Assembly (NCBI GenBank): GCA_021849295.1
Contig: JAJZTA010000007.1
Location: 1-64,000 of the forward strand
From: Pseudomonadota bacterium
Lineage (GTDB): Bacteria; Pseudomonadota; Alphaproteobacteria; Micavibrionales; UBA2020
Reading direction: 5' to 3'
Length of the DNA stretch: 64,000 nucleotides
Below are positions 1 to 7,869 of this stretch, one piece after another (within the stretch, counting starts at the first letter, position 1; every line of letters starts with the position of its first letter). Below the pieces are notes generated by a model. That model ran no database searches, had not been told where the DNA came from, and saw only the letters and a program-made list of their open reading frames with translations. Both the position numbers and the translations under genes were made by a program.

Positions 1-2
1 AG

Positions 3-1160
3 ATTCTCAATCTCGGGCGGGACGTGGCAATCCTGCTCAACCCGCGCGGTTTGCCGGAGTATCTCAGACCCATCGACTACTGGAATCTCGATCGTGCCTA
101 CGATCATCTCAAGCATATGTATCCGTATAACATGGGTAAGGCGCCGCCGCTTCAGTACGACGAGAATCCTTATTTCAGCAAACAACAACAGAAACCGCCG
201 CAACCACCGCCACAGCCGCCGGAACCGCCGCAGCAACAGAAACCTCCGTCGCCGCCGCAATCGCCACCGCAACCGCCATCGCCTCCGCCGAAGCCGCCCC
301 GAGAAAAGCAACCGGCAGCGCCCGCTCCGGTCGAGACGAAGCAAGACCCCTTCGCGGAACTGCGCGGGCTGACCGGTCTCGCGCCCGTCAAAAAGCAGGT
401 CGAAACCGTCGCCAATCTGGAGAAAGTCAACCAGGCGCGGCGGAAGGCGGGCTTGCCGGTGCCCGAACGATCAAACCATCTGGTTTTTACGGGCAACCCC
501 GGCACGGGCAAGACGACGGTCGCGCGCATCATTGGCCGGATTTATCGCGATCTTGGCGTCCTGAAAAAAGGCCACTGTACCGAAGTAAGCCGGGTCGATC
601 TGGTGGCGGAATATATCGGCCAGACCGCGCCCAAGGTTGCGGAGGCCGTGGAGCAGGCCCTGGACGGCGTGCTGTTTATCGACGAAGCCTACAGCCTGAT
701 TTCATCAGACTCGAACAACGATTTCGGGATCGAGGCCGTCACGGCGCTGCTCAAATTCATGGAGGATTACCGGGATCGTCTCGTGGTCATCGCGGCAGGC
801 TATCGCGAAGAAATGCAGGGTTTCGTGGACAGCAACCCCGGCCTCAAATCGCGATTCAAGACGTTCATCGATTTCCCCGACTACGAACCGTCAGACCTGA
901 TGGAGATTTTCCGGGGGCTTTGTGCCCGGAACGGCATGGAGCTGACCGGAAAGGCGCCCCCGAAGCTCAAGAAAACAATCCATGCGCTTTATACAGGGCG
1001 TGGCAAGGGGTTCGGCAACGGTCGCGCGGTGCGGAATCTCTTCGAAGTCTGCATGGAACGACAGGCGACGAGGCTCGCCGAAGCGCATGACGTAGGGATA
1101 GAGGACCTAAAGCAACTCGCCGCCGCCGACATTCCCGGGCCGGAAGAGGTCAGGACGTGA
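3..1160 (+). CDS. AAA+ ATPase of the CbbX/SpoVK type, 5' end cut by window
   Basis: The reading frame is open from the first bases, so the GTG at 24 need not be the true start and the gene probably begins outside the window. Visible order: a short N-terminal part, a long linker of proline and glutamine (about residues 52-105 from the GTG), then one AAA+ module with Walker A GNPGTGKT, Walker B VLFIDEA, a sensor-like VVIAAGYREEM and an arginine-finger region SRFKTFIDFP. This matches the CbbX/SpoVK/EccA clade of hexameric remodelling ATPases. The substrate is unknown. It lies upstream of a Fic toxin module and mobilisation genes, and such ATPases are common cargo on conjugative elements, so a role in the element is inferred only. 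The Pro/Gln linker suggests a flexible tether between a missing N-terminal domain and the motor. Confidence 0.75.
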   Translation: MLNLGRDVAILLNPRGLPEYLRPIDYWNLDRAYDHLKHMYPYNMGKAPPLQYDENPYFSKQQQKPPQPPPQPPEPPQQQKPPSPPQSPPQPPSPPPKPPREKQPAAPAPVETKQDPFAELRGLTGLAPVKKQVETVANLEKVNQARRKAGLPVPERSNHLVFTGNPGTGKTTVARIIGRIYRDLGVLKKGHCTEVSRVDLVAEYIGQTAPKVAEAVEQALDGVLFIDEAYSLISSDSNNDFGIEAVTALLKFMEDYRDRLVVIAAGYREEMQGFVDSNPGLKSRFKTFIDFPDYEPSDLMEIFRGLCARNGMELTGKAPPKLKKTIHALYTGRGKGFGNGRAVRNLFEVCMERQATRLAEAHDVGIEDLKQLAAADIPGPEEVRT

Positions 1161-1637
1161 ACGAATTTAGAGCAACGCAGCCAAGGCAATGTTGATGGGG
1201 AAAAAAGCTTCAAGAATGGCGTGCCGTTCTTGCAGTTTGGCGAACCCGCGTGCGGGCCGGGCTCTATTCGGCTTCGGTCGAGCCTCACCGAGCCAGCGCC
1301 AATGCGCTGTCTCGGCCATTCGGTCACGATCCCTTTCGCGAAAAATATTGCCGGTATGATTTTTTGAAGCGTCGCAAAGGAGTGCCATCTCGCGTCGGAC
1401 ACCCTCCCATTTGTGACGCATGCTTTTCCGGCGTTGTCAGAGATTCATCTCCTTCGACCATATGCATTCCCCTTCGTGCATGGTTGTGGCCACTGCCATG
1501 CGCGGTCGCGTCCCGCGTCAACAGGAAGCCTCGGTTCCCCCTGAAGGTTCCCCCCAATTTTCCTGTGTGACGCCGCACCCGCTGCTGGCGCGTCGGGGGT
1601 GTCGCCCGAAAGGGCCATGCAAACGAAGGAGACGAAA
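1161..1637. other. intergenic stretch with no convincing gene
   Basis: About 480 bases separate the AAA gene from the antitoxin gene. Short open frames occur on both strands, including a minus-strand frame at 1167-1421, but none has a clear ribosome binding site or recognisable family. The last 20 bases hold the antitoxin ribosome binding site. I see no clear terminator or strong promoter pair. Confidence 0.4.
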
Positions 1638-2036
1638 ATGACAACGACAACCGAAAACCAGACGACCGAACCCGCCTCTGGCTCGGGCCGCTCTCACAAG
1701 AGCGAAGGCAATGCGTCGCAGCCGGAATCACATCACTTCATGAATCTGGAAATCCGTGAAAAATATGGAGTTTCTCCCATGTTCGGATACAATCAAACGA
1801 TGAGCGACAGTGATAAAAAAACTCCCGAATCCGATCGCCTCCTCACTGACGAGGAGCTGGCGCTCGCGATTAAGCGCGGGAAGGAAAGCGCCAACCTTCA
1901 GGAGATTGTCGGCAATCCCCTGACGGCGGAGGAGCTCGCAATGTTTGACATGTTTAACCGCGAGCGGTGGTCGCATGAAAAGAGGCGCGCTTACGTTATG
2001 GACTACATAAGGCGCCGACAGAAAAATAAAAAATAG
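1638..2036 (+). CDS. VbhA-like antitoxin of a Fic toxin-antitoxin pair
   Basis: This gene of 132 codons ends 10 bases before the Fic gene. The ATG at 1638 follows AAGGAG (1626-1631) at good spacing; a later ATG at 1800 would leave a 78-residue protein closer to the usual antitoxin size. The last 55 residues fit the VbhA-type antitoxin: a helix with ESANLQEIVG, then LTAEELAMF and a basic C-terminal helix ending YIRRRQKNKK. In class I Fic systems such an antitoxin places a glutamate next to the Fic active site and blocks AMP transfer, using the motif (S/T)xxxE(G/N). Here the nearest match is SANLQE, one residue longer than the canonical spacing, so the inhibitory contact may be shifted. The N-terminal half is polar and looks disordered. 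Assignment rests on position beside Fic plus this C-terminal resemblance. Confidence 0.6.
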   Translation: MTTTTENQTTEPASGSGRSHKSEGNASQPESHHFMNLEIREKYGVSPMFGYNQTMSDSDKKTPESDRLLTDEELALAIKRGKESANLQEIVGNPLTAEELAMFDMFNRERWSHEKRRAYVMDYIRRRQKNKK

Positions 2037-2046
2037 AGGCCGGCTC

Positions 2047-3009
2047 GTGACGAACTGGGAAGACTATTTTTATCCGGGCACGGACGTCCTCAGAAACAAA
2101 CTGGATATTGAGGATGAAGAAGAACTGGCTCAAGCCGAACGTATGGTTGTTCGGCTCCGGGCTGACGAAGGATGCCCAACGGGCGATTTCGATTTGGAGC
2201 ATCTTCAAGCCATCCATCGCCATCTGTTTCAGGACGTGTACGAATGGGCCGGCCAGTTACGCCAGGTAAATATGTTCAAGAGCGAACCCGGCGAATATAT
2301 GCCCCATGATCGCATCGAGATGGGCATGCACGACGTTCACCGGCGTATTGTCGAGGCGGATTTTCTGCGCAACATGGATGTTTGGGAATTCTCGGACAAG
2401 GCCGCTCAGATCATCGGCGACACCAATCATGCCCATCCGTTCCGCGAAGGAAATACGCGAACCCAGCTTCAATTCTTGCAGCAGCTTGGTGAGCAGGCGG
2501 GGCACAATATCGATCTCACCAAGATCGACCGGGACGCGTGGAACGAAGCAAAAATTCTTTCAGGCCGCGGAAGCTACGGCGAGATGAACGATCAAATCCG
2601 CGCAGCGATCGTTCCAACCTTGGAGAAGCCGATTACGCCGGCGGACGAGATCGCAAAATCAGTCGGCGTTGATCCGGCTTCCAAGCCGCCGCAGGAGGAG
2701 TTGGCGCGGGAAGAGTTGGCGCAGCTCCGTAAAGCCGTGGCTGACAGGCAGGAAAAGGAAAGGCAGGAACTTCTCGAAAAGCATAGGGCAGAGCGTGCAG
2801 AGATCGGTCATGCCCGCTCGATGACCGTCGAAGCGCTCGAAAAACGCCAGGCGTCGGAAATTCTGGAGCAGACCGAGCGCCACAAAGACGAGCTTCCCCG
2901 CTATATGCGCGAACGCGAGGAGGCGGAGCGCATCATGGAGCGCCTGGAAGAACAGCGTCGGGAAAAGACCCGAAGCTTGGATATGAAATCCCCCGGACGC
3001 GGACGATAG
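2047..3009 (+). CDS. Fic-domain toxin with charged C-terminal tail
   Basis: Fic proteins transfer AMP (or related groups) from a nucleotide to target proteins. The Fic core covers about residues 40-190 and contains the catalytic motif HPFREGNTR, with the expected His, acidic residue and GN-R anion hole intact, so the enzyme is likely active. The GTG start at 2047 follows AGAGG that overlaps the stop of the antitoxin gene, so the two are translationally close. After the Fic core comes a highly charged coiled-coil region (about 215-310) ending in SPGRGR. That tail resembles the end of the relaxase encoded at 4673-6118 (see findings). Bartonella VbhT, a Fic toxin of a conjugative plasmid, also carries a C-terminal secretion domain (BID). 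I do not see a BID domain here. Known: class I FicTA. Inferred: delivery by conjugation. Confidence 0.88.
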   Translation: MTNWEDYFYPGTDVLRNKLDIEDEEELAQAERMVVRLRADEGCPTGDFDLEHLQAIHRHLFQDVYEWAGQLRQVNMFKSEPGEYMPHDRIEMGMHDVHRRIVEADFLRNMDVWEFSDKAAQIIGDTNHAHPFREGNTRTQLQFLQQLGEQAGHNIDLTKIDRDAWNEAKILSGRGSYGEMNDQIRAAIVPTLEKPITPADEIAKSVGVDPASKPPQEELAREELAQLRKAVADRQEKERQELLEKHRAERAEIGHARSMTVEALEKRQASEILEQTERHKDELPRYMREREEAERIMERLEEQRREKTRSLDMKSPGRGR

Positions 3010-3037
3010 GCCGCGCCGGACTGCGCGTTGGTTTCCC

Positions 3038-3517
3038 TCAAAATCGCGGACGGGGCGGTTTCCATCCCGGATTGCGAACGCGCCTCTTGTGTTTCCCGGA
3101 AGAGGAATGACGGGCCGACCGGGGTGGACGACGGAGCTTGGCGGTGGACACTGGCGGGGCCGTGTCTCGTTCGTTCAGGAACCGGCTGGCGACGAGGGCG
3201 CGGGCGCTCTCATCGCTCCACAGCAGCCGCTCGGCACCGCCTCTGGTAATGGTCGTCCGTTTCCGTTTTGTTTCTTCGTCTTTGGGTGGGAGTAGAACGT
3301 CGCGGAGGTTCCAGCCGAAGTTCGCCGATACCGCCTTGGCGCCACGCACCAGCAGATGGGTCCAGCCATCTCTGTCGGCCTCCAGGACCTCCGCCGTCAC
3401 CAGCCGCTTGCCGACCCGGACAGGTTTTCCACGCGGCTGTTTTTTGTACACGGGCTCCGTCCACCGGATCACATCCGCTTCAATGAACCCGTCCCCAACG
3501 GGGACCCATTTCGTCAT
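3038..3517 (-). CDS. hypothetical protein in the mobile element
   Basis: The gene runs opposite to Fic and converges on it, leaving 28 bases between stops. I chose ATG at 3517 because GGAGG lies directly upstream; an in-frame ATG at 3550 gives 11 more residues. The product (159 residues) starts MTKWVPVGDGFIEADVIRW, a pattern of a small beta-rich N-terminal domain, and ends in a very basic arginine-rich tail. The basic tail suggests nucleic acid binding, but there is no motif I can name. No family is recognised. It may be element cargo. Confidence 0.5.
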   Translation of the reverse strand: MTKWVPVGDGFIEADVIRWTEPVYKKQPRGKPVRVGKRLVTAEVLEADRDGWTHLLVRGAKAVSANFGWNLRDVLLPPKDEETKRKRTTITRGGAERLLWSDESARALVASRFLNERDTAPPVSTAKLRRPPRSARHSSSGKHKRRVRNPGWKPPRPRF

Positions 3518-3610
3518 GCGCCTCCAATTGCTCTTCAGTCTTATTCTCAATTATCGCACGATTGCATCTCACGTTTGGTTAATGGCGTGAGGTCGATGCC
3601 TGCGTGAGTA

Positions 3611-4252
3611 GCGGCCTGACAGCCGCGCCGGAACACGAATGTATTCCGGCAGAAAGGCGTCACCGTGGTCGTGTGACACACGGTGGTATGATGACGGACC
3701 GACTCAGGTTCGTGCCGCCGTATATGGCTTAATCGAACCTTAAACGCAGCGTGCTATTCTGATATTGTGATGTGCAAGCCATGCGCGGTCACACCGCGCG
3801 GCTTGGCAAGGGGATTTGTTCCATCCCCGTTGCATCCCCAGGACCAGGGCGTTCCGCCCGTGGACCCTGACCAAGGGAGCCTCCGTGCTCCCTTAGGAAC
3901 CCAAGGCCGGGCGTTCCGCCCTGGACCCTGACAAGGGCTATCGCGCCCTTGACCACTCGCCGGGACTTTCGCATCCCGGCACCCACGAGCAGGCGGCCTT
4001 CGAGCCCCTGCACCCTGACCAAAGAGCCTTCGTGCCCTTTGGGAACCAGACGGGGGGAGAACCCCTCGACCCCCGCGCGGCGGGTCTCAATGTCATTGAG
4101 CCGCGCGCCCGCTGTTTCGTCGGCGGCGCCTTCGACCAAGGGCGTATCCCTTGGAACCCTTCCACGGCGGGTGAGCAGCCGTGAAGCCAAGGCGCATGCC
4201 CTTGGAGCCCGCCGGCATCGGTCTGGCCCCGCCCAAGGGGTGTCGTCCTTGG
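3611..4252. repeat. array of consecutive short hairpins upstream of mobC/relaxase (candidate oriT or structured leader)
   Basis: This gene-free stretch of 772 bases (3518-4289) holds at least 15 short inverted repeats in a row. Three sit at 3611-3685: GCGGC/GCCGC, GCCGGAA/TTCCGGC, CACCGTG/CACGGTG. After a gap the rest run from 3783 to 4252, for example GCGCGGT/ACCGCGC, AAGGGAGC/GCTCCCTT, CAAGGGC/GCCCTTG, GCCGGGA/TCCCGGC, CTCAAT/ATTGAG, CCAAGGG/CCCTTGG, CACGGC/GCCGTG and CCAAGG/CCTTGG twice. Stems are 5-8 bp, loops 3-10 nt, and linkers recur as GGACCCTGACC, CACCCTGACC or GGAACCC. The array ends 38 bases before mobC. Relaxase genes usually have oriT close upstream, so a nic site may lie here; a folded RNA leader for mobC is the alternative. 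Confidence 0.65.
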
Positions 4253-4289
4253 AACCGCCTGAATACCGGCGTATGCGGGAGAGAAAGGT

Positions 4290-4676
4290 ATGGCGAGCGG
4301 CACCGACAAGCGTCAGCGGGGCGAAACCGTCACCGTGCGCCTCACCCGGGACGAGCGCGACACCCTCAAGGCCCTGTCCTCGCGCGCCGGTCTTGCAACC
4401 GGCGCCTTTATGCGTGCCGCCGCCTTCGGCGACGCTGGCCCCCGCGCTCGGCGGCGTCCGCCAGTTGACCACAAAGCGCTGCGCCAGTTGCTCGGGGAGT
4501 GCGGGCGGGTCGGCAACAACATCAACCAGATCGCGCGCCGCCTGAACGCCGGTGAGCCCATCGACATTCCCGAGCTTAGGGCGGCGCTCGCCGCCTATCT
4601 CGAAATCCGGGCGGCCATTCTGCGCGCCCTGGCGATGGAGACGGTCGGGGAGGACATCCCCCCGGACCCGTCGTGA
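4290..4676 (+). CDS. mobC: MobC-type relaxosome accessory protein
   Basis: MobC proteins bind oriT and help the relaxase open DNA for transfer. The 128-residue product has an N-terminal part resembling a ribbon-helix-helix (VTVRLTRDERDTL) and the family signature GNNINQIARRLN near residues 75-86. The ATG at 4290 has AGAAAGG just upstream. Its stop overlaps the start of the relaxase gene by 4 bases (GTGA at 4673-4676), which indicates translational coupling in one operon. The long hairpin array directly upstream is the likely DNA target or leader. Confidence 0.85.
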   Translation: MASGTDKRQRGETVTVRLTRDERDTLKALSSRAGLATGAFMRAAAFGDAGPRARRRPPVDHKALRQLLGECGRVGNNINQIARRLNAGEPIDIPELRAALAAYLEIRAAILRALAMETVGEDIPPDPS

Positions 4677-6118
4677 TTATCAAGGGCAAAAGCCGGGGCA
4701 GCCCGGTCCAGCTCGCGCGGCATCTGCTCCGCACCGATACGAACGAGACCGTCAAAATTGTCCAGCTTGACTCGCCCACCGGCAGTCTCCGGGAGGCCTT
4801 GCGCGACTGGCAGTTCATCTCCACCGGAACGCAGGGCAGCAAGGGGCTTTATCACGCGAACATCTCGCCGGACGCCCGCTATGTGATGACGCCCGAGCAA
4901 TGGCAGCGCGCCGTCGATGTGCTCGAAAAGGAGCTTGGCTTCGACGGCCAGCCCCGCGCCGTGGTCGTGCATGAAAAACACGAGCGCCAGCACATTCACG
5001 TCGTCTGGCAGCGCACCGACATCGACACCATGAAAATGATCCCCGACAGTTTCAACTATGTCGCTCACGAGCGGGCGAGCCTGGCGCTGGAAAAGGAATT
5101 CGGGCACGAAATCGTCCCCGGCAAGCACGCCAAGCGTGACCGTGAACAGCAGCCGGAATTCCCCGGGGCCGAGATCAGCCATGCCGAGTGGCAGCAAGCC
5201 GAAAGGGCAGGCGTCGATCCCCACGCGTTCAAGGACGCCATCACCGCCATATATAAGTCATGCGATACCGCGCCGGCCTTTCAGACCGCACTGGAAGAAC
5301 ACGGCATGATGCTCGCAAAGGGCGACCGGCGCGATTACGTCCTCGTGGACATCGACGGCCAAATCTACAGCCTGTCGCGGCAGATCAAGGGCGTTCCGTC
5401 CAAGGATCTGCGCGCCTTCATGGCCGACATCGACAGAAACACGATTCCGACCGTCGAGCAGGCCAAGGCCATGCAGGAGCAGCGCGAACGCGCGCCCGAC
5501 ACAGCGCCCGCCGAGAATCCTGAAACCGCACAGCCACCCGCGCCATCCAAAGACGAGGAAGCCGCCGCGCTCGAACAGGCGTTGCGCGAACGCCATGCCG
5601 AGGAAGGCCGCCAGCTACGCCAGCGTCAGGACGCCGAATATCAGCAGACCGCCCGCATCCTCGCAGACGAAGCGCACGAGAAGCTCGCCCACTTCGACGC
5701 CCTGCAACAAGCCGCAAAGGAGCGCTTTGTCCGCGATACCTATCGGGCGAACACCGGCTTCAAAGCCTTTTTCGAAACCATCAGGGAAACGCTTAATCCG
5801 AAAATTTTGGCCGAGAAAGCGCACACCCGCGCCGAAGCCGTCGCGGGATTCAAACGACAACAGGAACACGAACGCGAAGACCGGATTGCGGACCTCGATG
5901 CAGAGCAGGCGGCCGACCTTGCCGATCTGACGGAACGTCACCAACAACAGCAGCGGGAGCATGACGCCCGTTACGAGACGGAGCGCGACCGCTATCTGCG
6001 CGAGCACGAGGCCGCCGCAAAACTCCTCGCCGAGATCGAGGAGCGCCGCCGGCAGGAGGAAGAACAGCGCATCGAGCGCGACCGCAACAGGGACGGCCCA
6101 CCCGGACGCGCACGCTGA
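4673..6118 (+). CDS. relaxase / mobilisation nuclease with long charged C-terminal tail
   Basis: The relaxase nicks oriT, stays bound to the 5' end and leads the strand into the recipient. The N-terminal 170 residues fit the Relaxase family (Pfam PF03432): MIIKGKSRG at the start and the metal-binding histidine motif RQHIHVVW near residue 105. The middle (about 170-270) has no motif I recognise. From about 290 to the end the protein is a very charged coiled coil rich in Glu, Arg and Gln, ending PPGRAR. The start is GTG at 4673, overlapping mobC. No primase or helicase domain is visible. The C-terminal coil resembles the tail of the nearby Fic toxin, which could be a shared signal for the type IV coupling protein. 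The transfer channel itself is not in this window, so the element may be mobilisable rather than self-transmissible, or its tra genes lie to the left. Confidence 0.88.
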   Translation: MIIKGKSRGSPVQLARHLLRTDTNETVKIVQLDSPTGSLREALRDWQFISTGTQGSKGLYHANISPDARYVMTPEQWQRAVDVLEKELGFDGQPRAVVVHEKHERQHIHVVWQRTDIDTMKMIPDSFNYVAHERASLALEKEFGHEIVPGKHAKRDREQQPEFPGAEISHAEWQQAERAGVDPHAFKDAITAIYKSCDTAPAFQTALEEHGMMLAKGDRRDYVLVDIDGQIYSLSRQIKGVPSKDLRAFMADIDRNTIPTVEQAKAMQEQRERAPDTAPAENPETAQPPAPSKDEEAAALEQALRERHAEEGRQLRQRQDAEYQQTARILADEAHEKLAHFDALQQAAKERFVRDTYRANTGFKAFFETIRETLNPKILAEKAHTRAEAVAGFKRQQEHEREDRIADLDAEQAADLADLTERHQQQQREHDARYETERDRYLREHEAAAKLLAEIEERRRQEEEQRIERDRNRDGPPGRAR

Positions 6119-6132
6119 GCGGCTCGCGCTTT

Positions 6133-6393
6133 TTGCAATCAAAACCGAGCCGCTTCGTCACCGGAAAGATTGCCAAGCCTCTCCGTCCGGCTTCCCGGTT
6201 CCTGACCGGTATACTGGTGCGCGCGCTGGAACGGGCGCAGCAAAGGATTGCCGTGTCGATCGCGGCGCTCAAGCGCGCACTGACGAAGCCGCCGCCACCG
6301 CCGGCACCATCGCCGAAGCCGCCGATCCGCTCGATGTTTCTCAAGCGGGCGACGCCGCGCCGGAGACTCCGGAAACACTTCAAGCCGTTCTGA
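6133..6393 (+). CDS. possible small basic proline-rich protein
   Basis: An open frame of 86 codons starts with TTG 15 bases after the relaxase stop. The product is very basic and has a run of Pro-Pro-Pro-Pro-Pro-Ala-Pro in the middle, with an amphipathic stretch before it. There is no clear ribosome binding site and no family I recognise. It could be a small gene at the end of the mob operon or a chance frame in GC-rich DNA. The 315 bases between the relaxase and the next gene hold nothing else that I can support. Confidence 0.25.
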   Translation: MQSKPSRFVTGKIAKPLRPASRFLTGILVRALERAQQRIAVSIAALKRALTKPPPPPAPSPKPPIRSMFLKRATPRRRLRKHFKPF

Positions 6394-6433
6394 TCGCGCG
6401 ATAGCGTGTAGTGCCGTCCGCGCTTTGGCGGTT

Positions 6434-7009
6434 CTATCGAACAACGTCCGTCAATAAATACTGCGCGCCCGTCATCAATCGTTCATCACGCACGCCTTTC
6501 CAGCTTTCGGCGGGAAAGTACCGACCAGATATAACGACCGCCGTATCCTTGCTACCCGTTGGCTTCTGCACAACGCCGGTTAGCTCCGTTCCTTTGCGAC
6601 GAAATAGGTCATGAACAGCACTACCCCGACCGCTATCGGTCCAGAATGCGCGGTCATTGGTGACAAATAAGCAAAACCCTCTATCGGCGAATTTCTCCCG
6701 TACAATCGCTTCGACGAAAGCGATGTCGTTGCAAAAGTCGTAAAGTGTCTCAGGGTGACGCCCATTGAGCGGCACCTTTAGCTCTATGGCGACAGTCTCA
6801 CCGTCCATCTGTACAACAAGATCGAGATTGGACTTCGCCTTGCATGTTGTGCCGGGCAACGGGGTTATGCGGTATGGACGTTCAAACTCGACATGTGCGC
6901 CCATCAGCCGAAAGTAATAGGCGAGTTCGAGCTGCAAAGACCGTTCGTTGTAGAGTGCGCCACAGTTATCGGGCGCGCGCTGGAAGAATGCTTCAATCAG
7001 TGGTCTCAT
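6434..7009 (-). CDS. PD-(D/E)XK nuclease-like protein, third gene of an AbiE operon
   Basis: The ATG at 7009 overlaps the stop of the AbiEii gene by 4 bases (ATGA), so I take this start rather than the upstream in-frame start at 7051. The 191-residue product has the layout of a PD-(D/E)XK nuclease core: an early Glu in NERSLQLEL, then SNLDLVV followed by ETVAIELKV, which supplies D...E-x-K. Next comes a helix and a strand with FCLFVTNDRAFW. Members of this fold cut DNA or RNA, and small stand-alone members occur in restriction and defence loci. Its tight coupling to AbiE genes suggests a joint function. The AbiE system is normally two genes, so this is an unusual addition. The nuclease call is an inference from motif order only. 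Confidence 0.6.
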   Translation of the reverse strand: MRPLIEAFFQRAPDNCGALYNERSLQLELAYYFRLMGAHVEFERPYRITPLPGTTCKAKSNLDLVVQMDGETVAIELKVPLNGRHPETLYDFCNDIAFVEAIVREKFADRGFCLFVTNDRAFWTDSGRGSAVHDLFRRKGTELTGVVQKPTGSKDTAVVISGRYFPAESWKGVRDERLMTGAQYLLTDVVR

Positions 7010-7869
7010 GTGATGCCAAACCGTTCCCGCATTTCCCCGGCCTTCGCCCATTCGTTGCCGGGTATCCGGTCGATCAGTTCCTTCATCACCCTGACGAAGG
7101 CTGCGTTAAGTGCTTCGTCGGTCAGCGCCCTTGCGCGATCTGTCGGAAGCAGCGGGCGCATGTCGGTGAAGAAGGTCGGGTTGACCAGTTTCTGGAACAT
7201 GCGCTGCTGCGCCTCGGCCCTCGAAATCGCTTGCTCTGCTTTTTCAAGGTAGAGCCGGAAACATTCGACGACCCGGGGCGCGTTCAGCCCTTCGAATACA
7301 GTGAGCGCATGATCGAGGTCGAATAGATCGCGGCCCTTGTTGCGTTGAAGCAAGGCCCGCAGCTTGGTTGCCAGCATTTCTTCCCGCGAGAAAGTCGGGA
7401 TTGCGACCTCGCCAGTGAACCACGGATTTTGGACGCCGAACGAAATTTCGATGGGGGGATCGTACGCTTCGCGTTCACGCGTGTTGATTTCAATCTTGAG
7501 CTTTATCGGGGCAGGTGAAGCCTTGTCTTCGGCTTCGACAGCGTACTTGAGCTTGGGCGCAACCGGGCTTTGATCGAAGCGCGGCCTGCCCAGCCATGGA
7601 TCAAGAACGTCATGCACGCGATCCAGTATCGGACTGATGGGACCGGCGGTCGTCCGCACAAGGTCGATGTCTTCCGAATAGCGCAGCGGCATCGGAAAAT
7701 GCAGCTTGTTCAGCGCCGTGCCGCCGCGGAAGCGCAGTTCGCCGCGCAGGAACGGATCGGAGAAGATGGCGACGAGCGCGCGGCTGATGATGAGGTCTTG
7801 TTCGACTTGCCTCTGGCTCGCCCACGGCACCACGCTGTTCCAGGCGGTGATGTAGTCCTGCGGGATCAT
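7006..7869 (-). CDS. abiEii: AbiEii-type nucleotidyltransferase toxin
   Basis: AbiEii toxins are nucleotidyltransferases of the DUF1814 family; characterised relatives modify tRNA 3' ends and stop growth, which gives phage abortive infection or element maintenance. The 287-residue product shows FRGGTALNKL near residue 49, RYSEDIDLV near residue 63 with the DxD metal site, and KLRALLQRNKGRDLFDL near residues 168-184, all in the right order. The start overlaps the antitoxin stop (ATGA, 7866-7869), and its own stop overlaps the start of the third gene. The length is typical. All catalytic residues that I can recognise are present, so it is probably active. Confidence 0.9.
   Translation of the reverse strand: MIPQDYITAWNSVVPWASQRQVEQDLIISRALVAIFSDPFLRGELRFRGGTALNKLHFPMPLRYSEDIDLVRTTAGPISPILDRVHDVLDPWLGRPRFDQSPVAPKLKYAVEAEDKASPAPIKLKIEINTREREAYDPPIEISFGVQNPWFTGEVAIPTFSREEMLATKLRALLQRNKGRDLFDLDHALTVFEGLNAPRVVECFRLYLEKAEQAISRAEAQQRMFQKLVNPTFFTDMRPLLPTDRARALTDEALNAAFVRVMKELIDRIPGNEWAKAGEMRERFGIT

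Noticed and set aside
1167-1421. 84-codon minus-strand frame in the gap after the AAA gene
   Set aside because: It has an Arg-rich, motif-free product and no ribosome site. It cannot be separated from chance in GC-rich DNA.
3611-4252. CRISPR array as explanation of the repeats
   Set aside because: The units are hairpins of differing sequence and unequal spacing, without constant direct repeats or spacers, and no cas gene is near.
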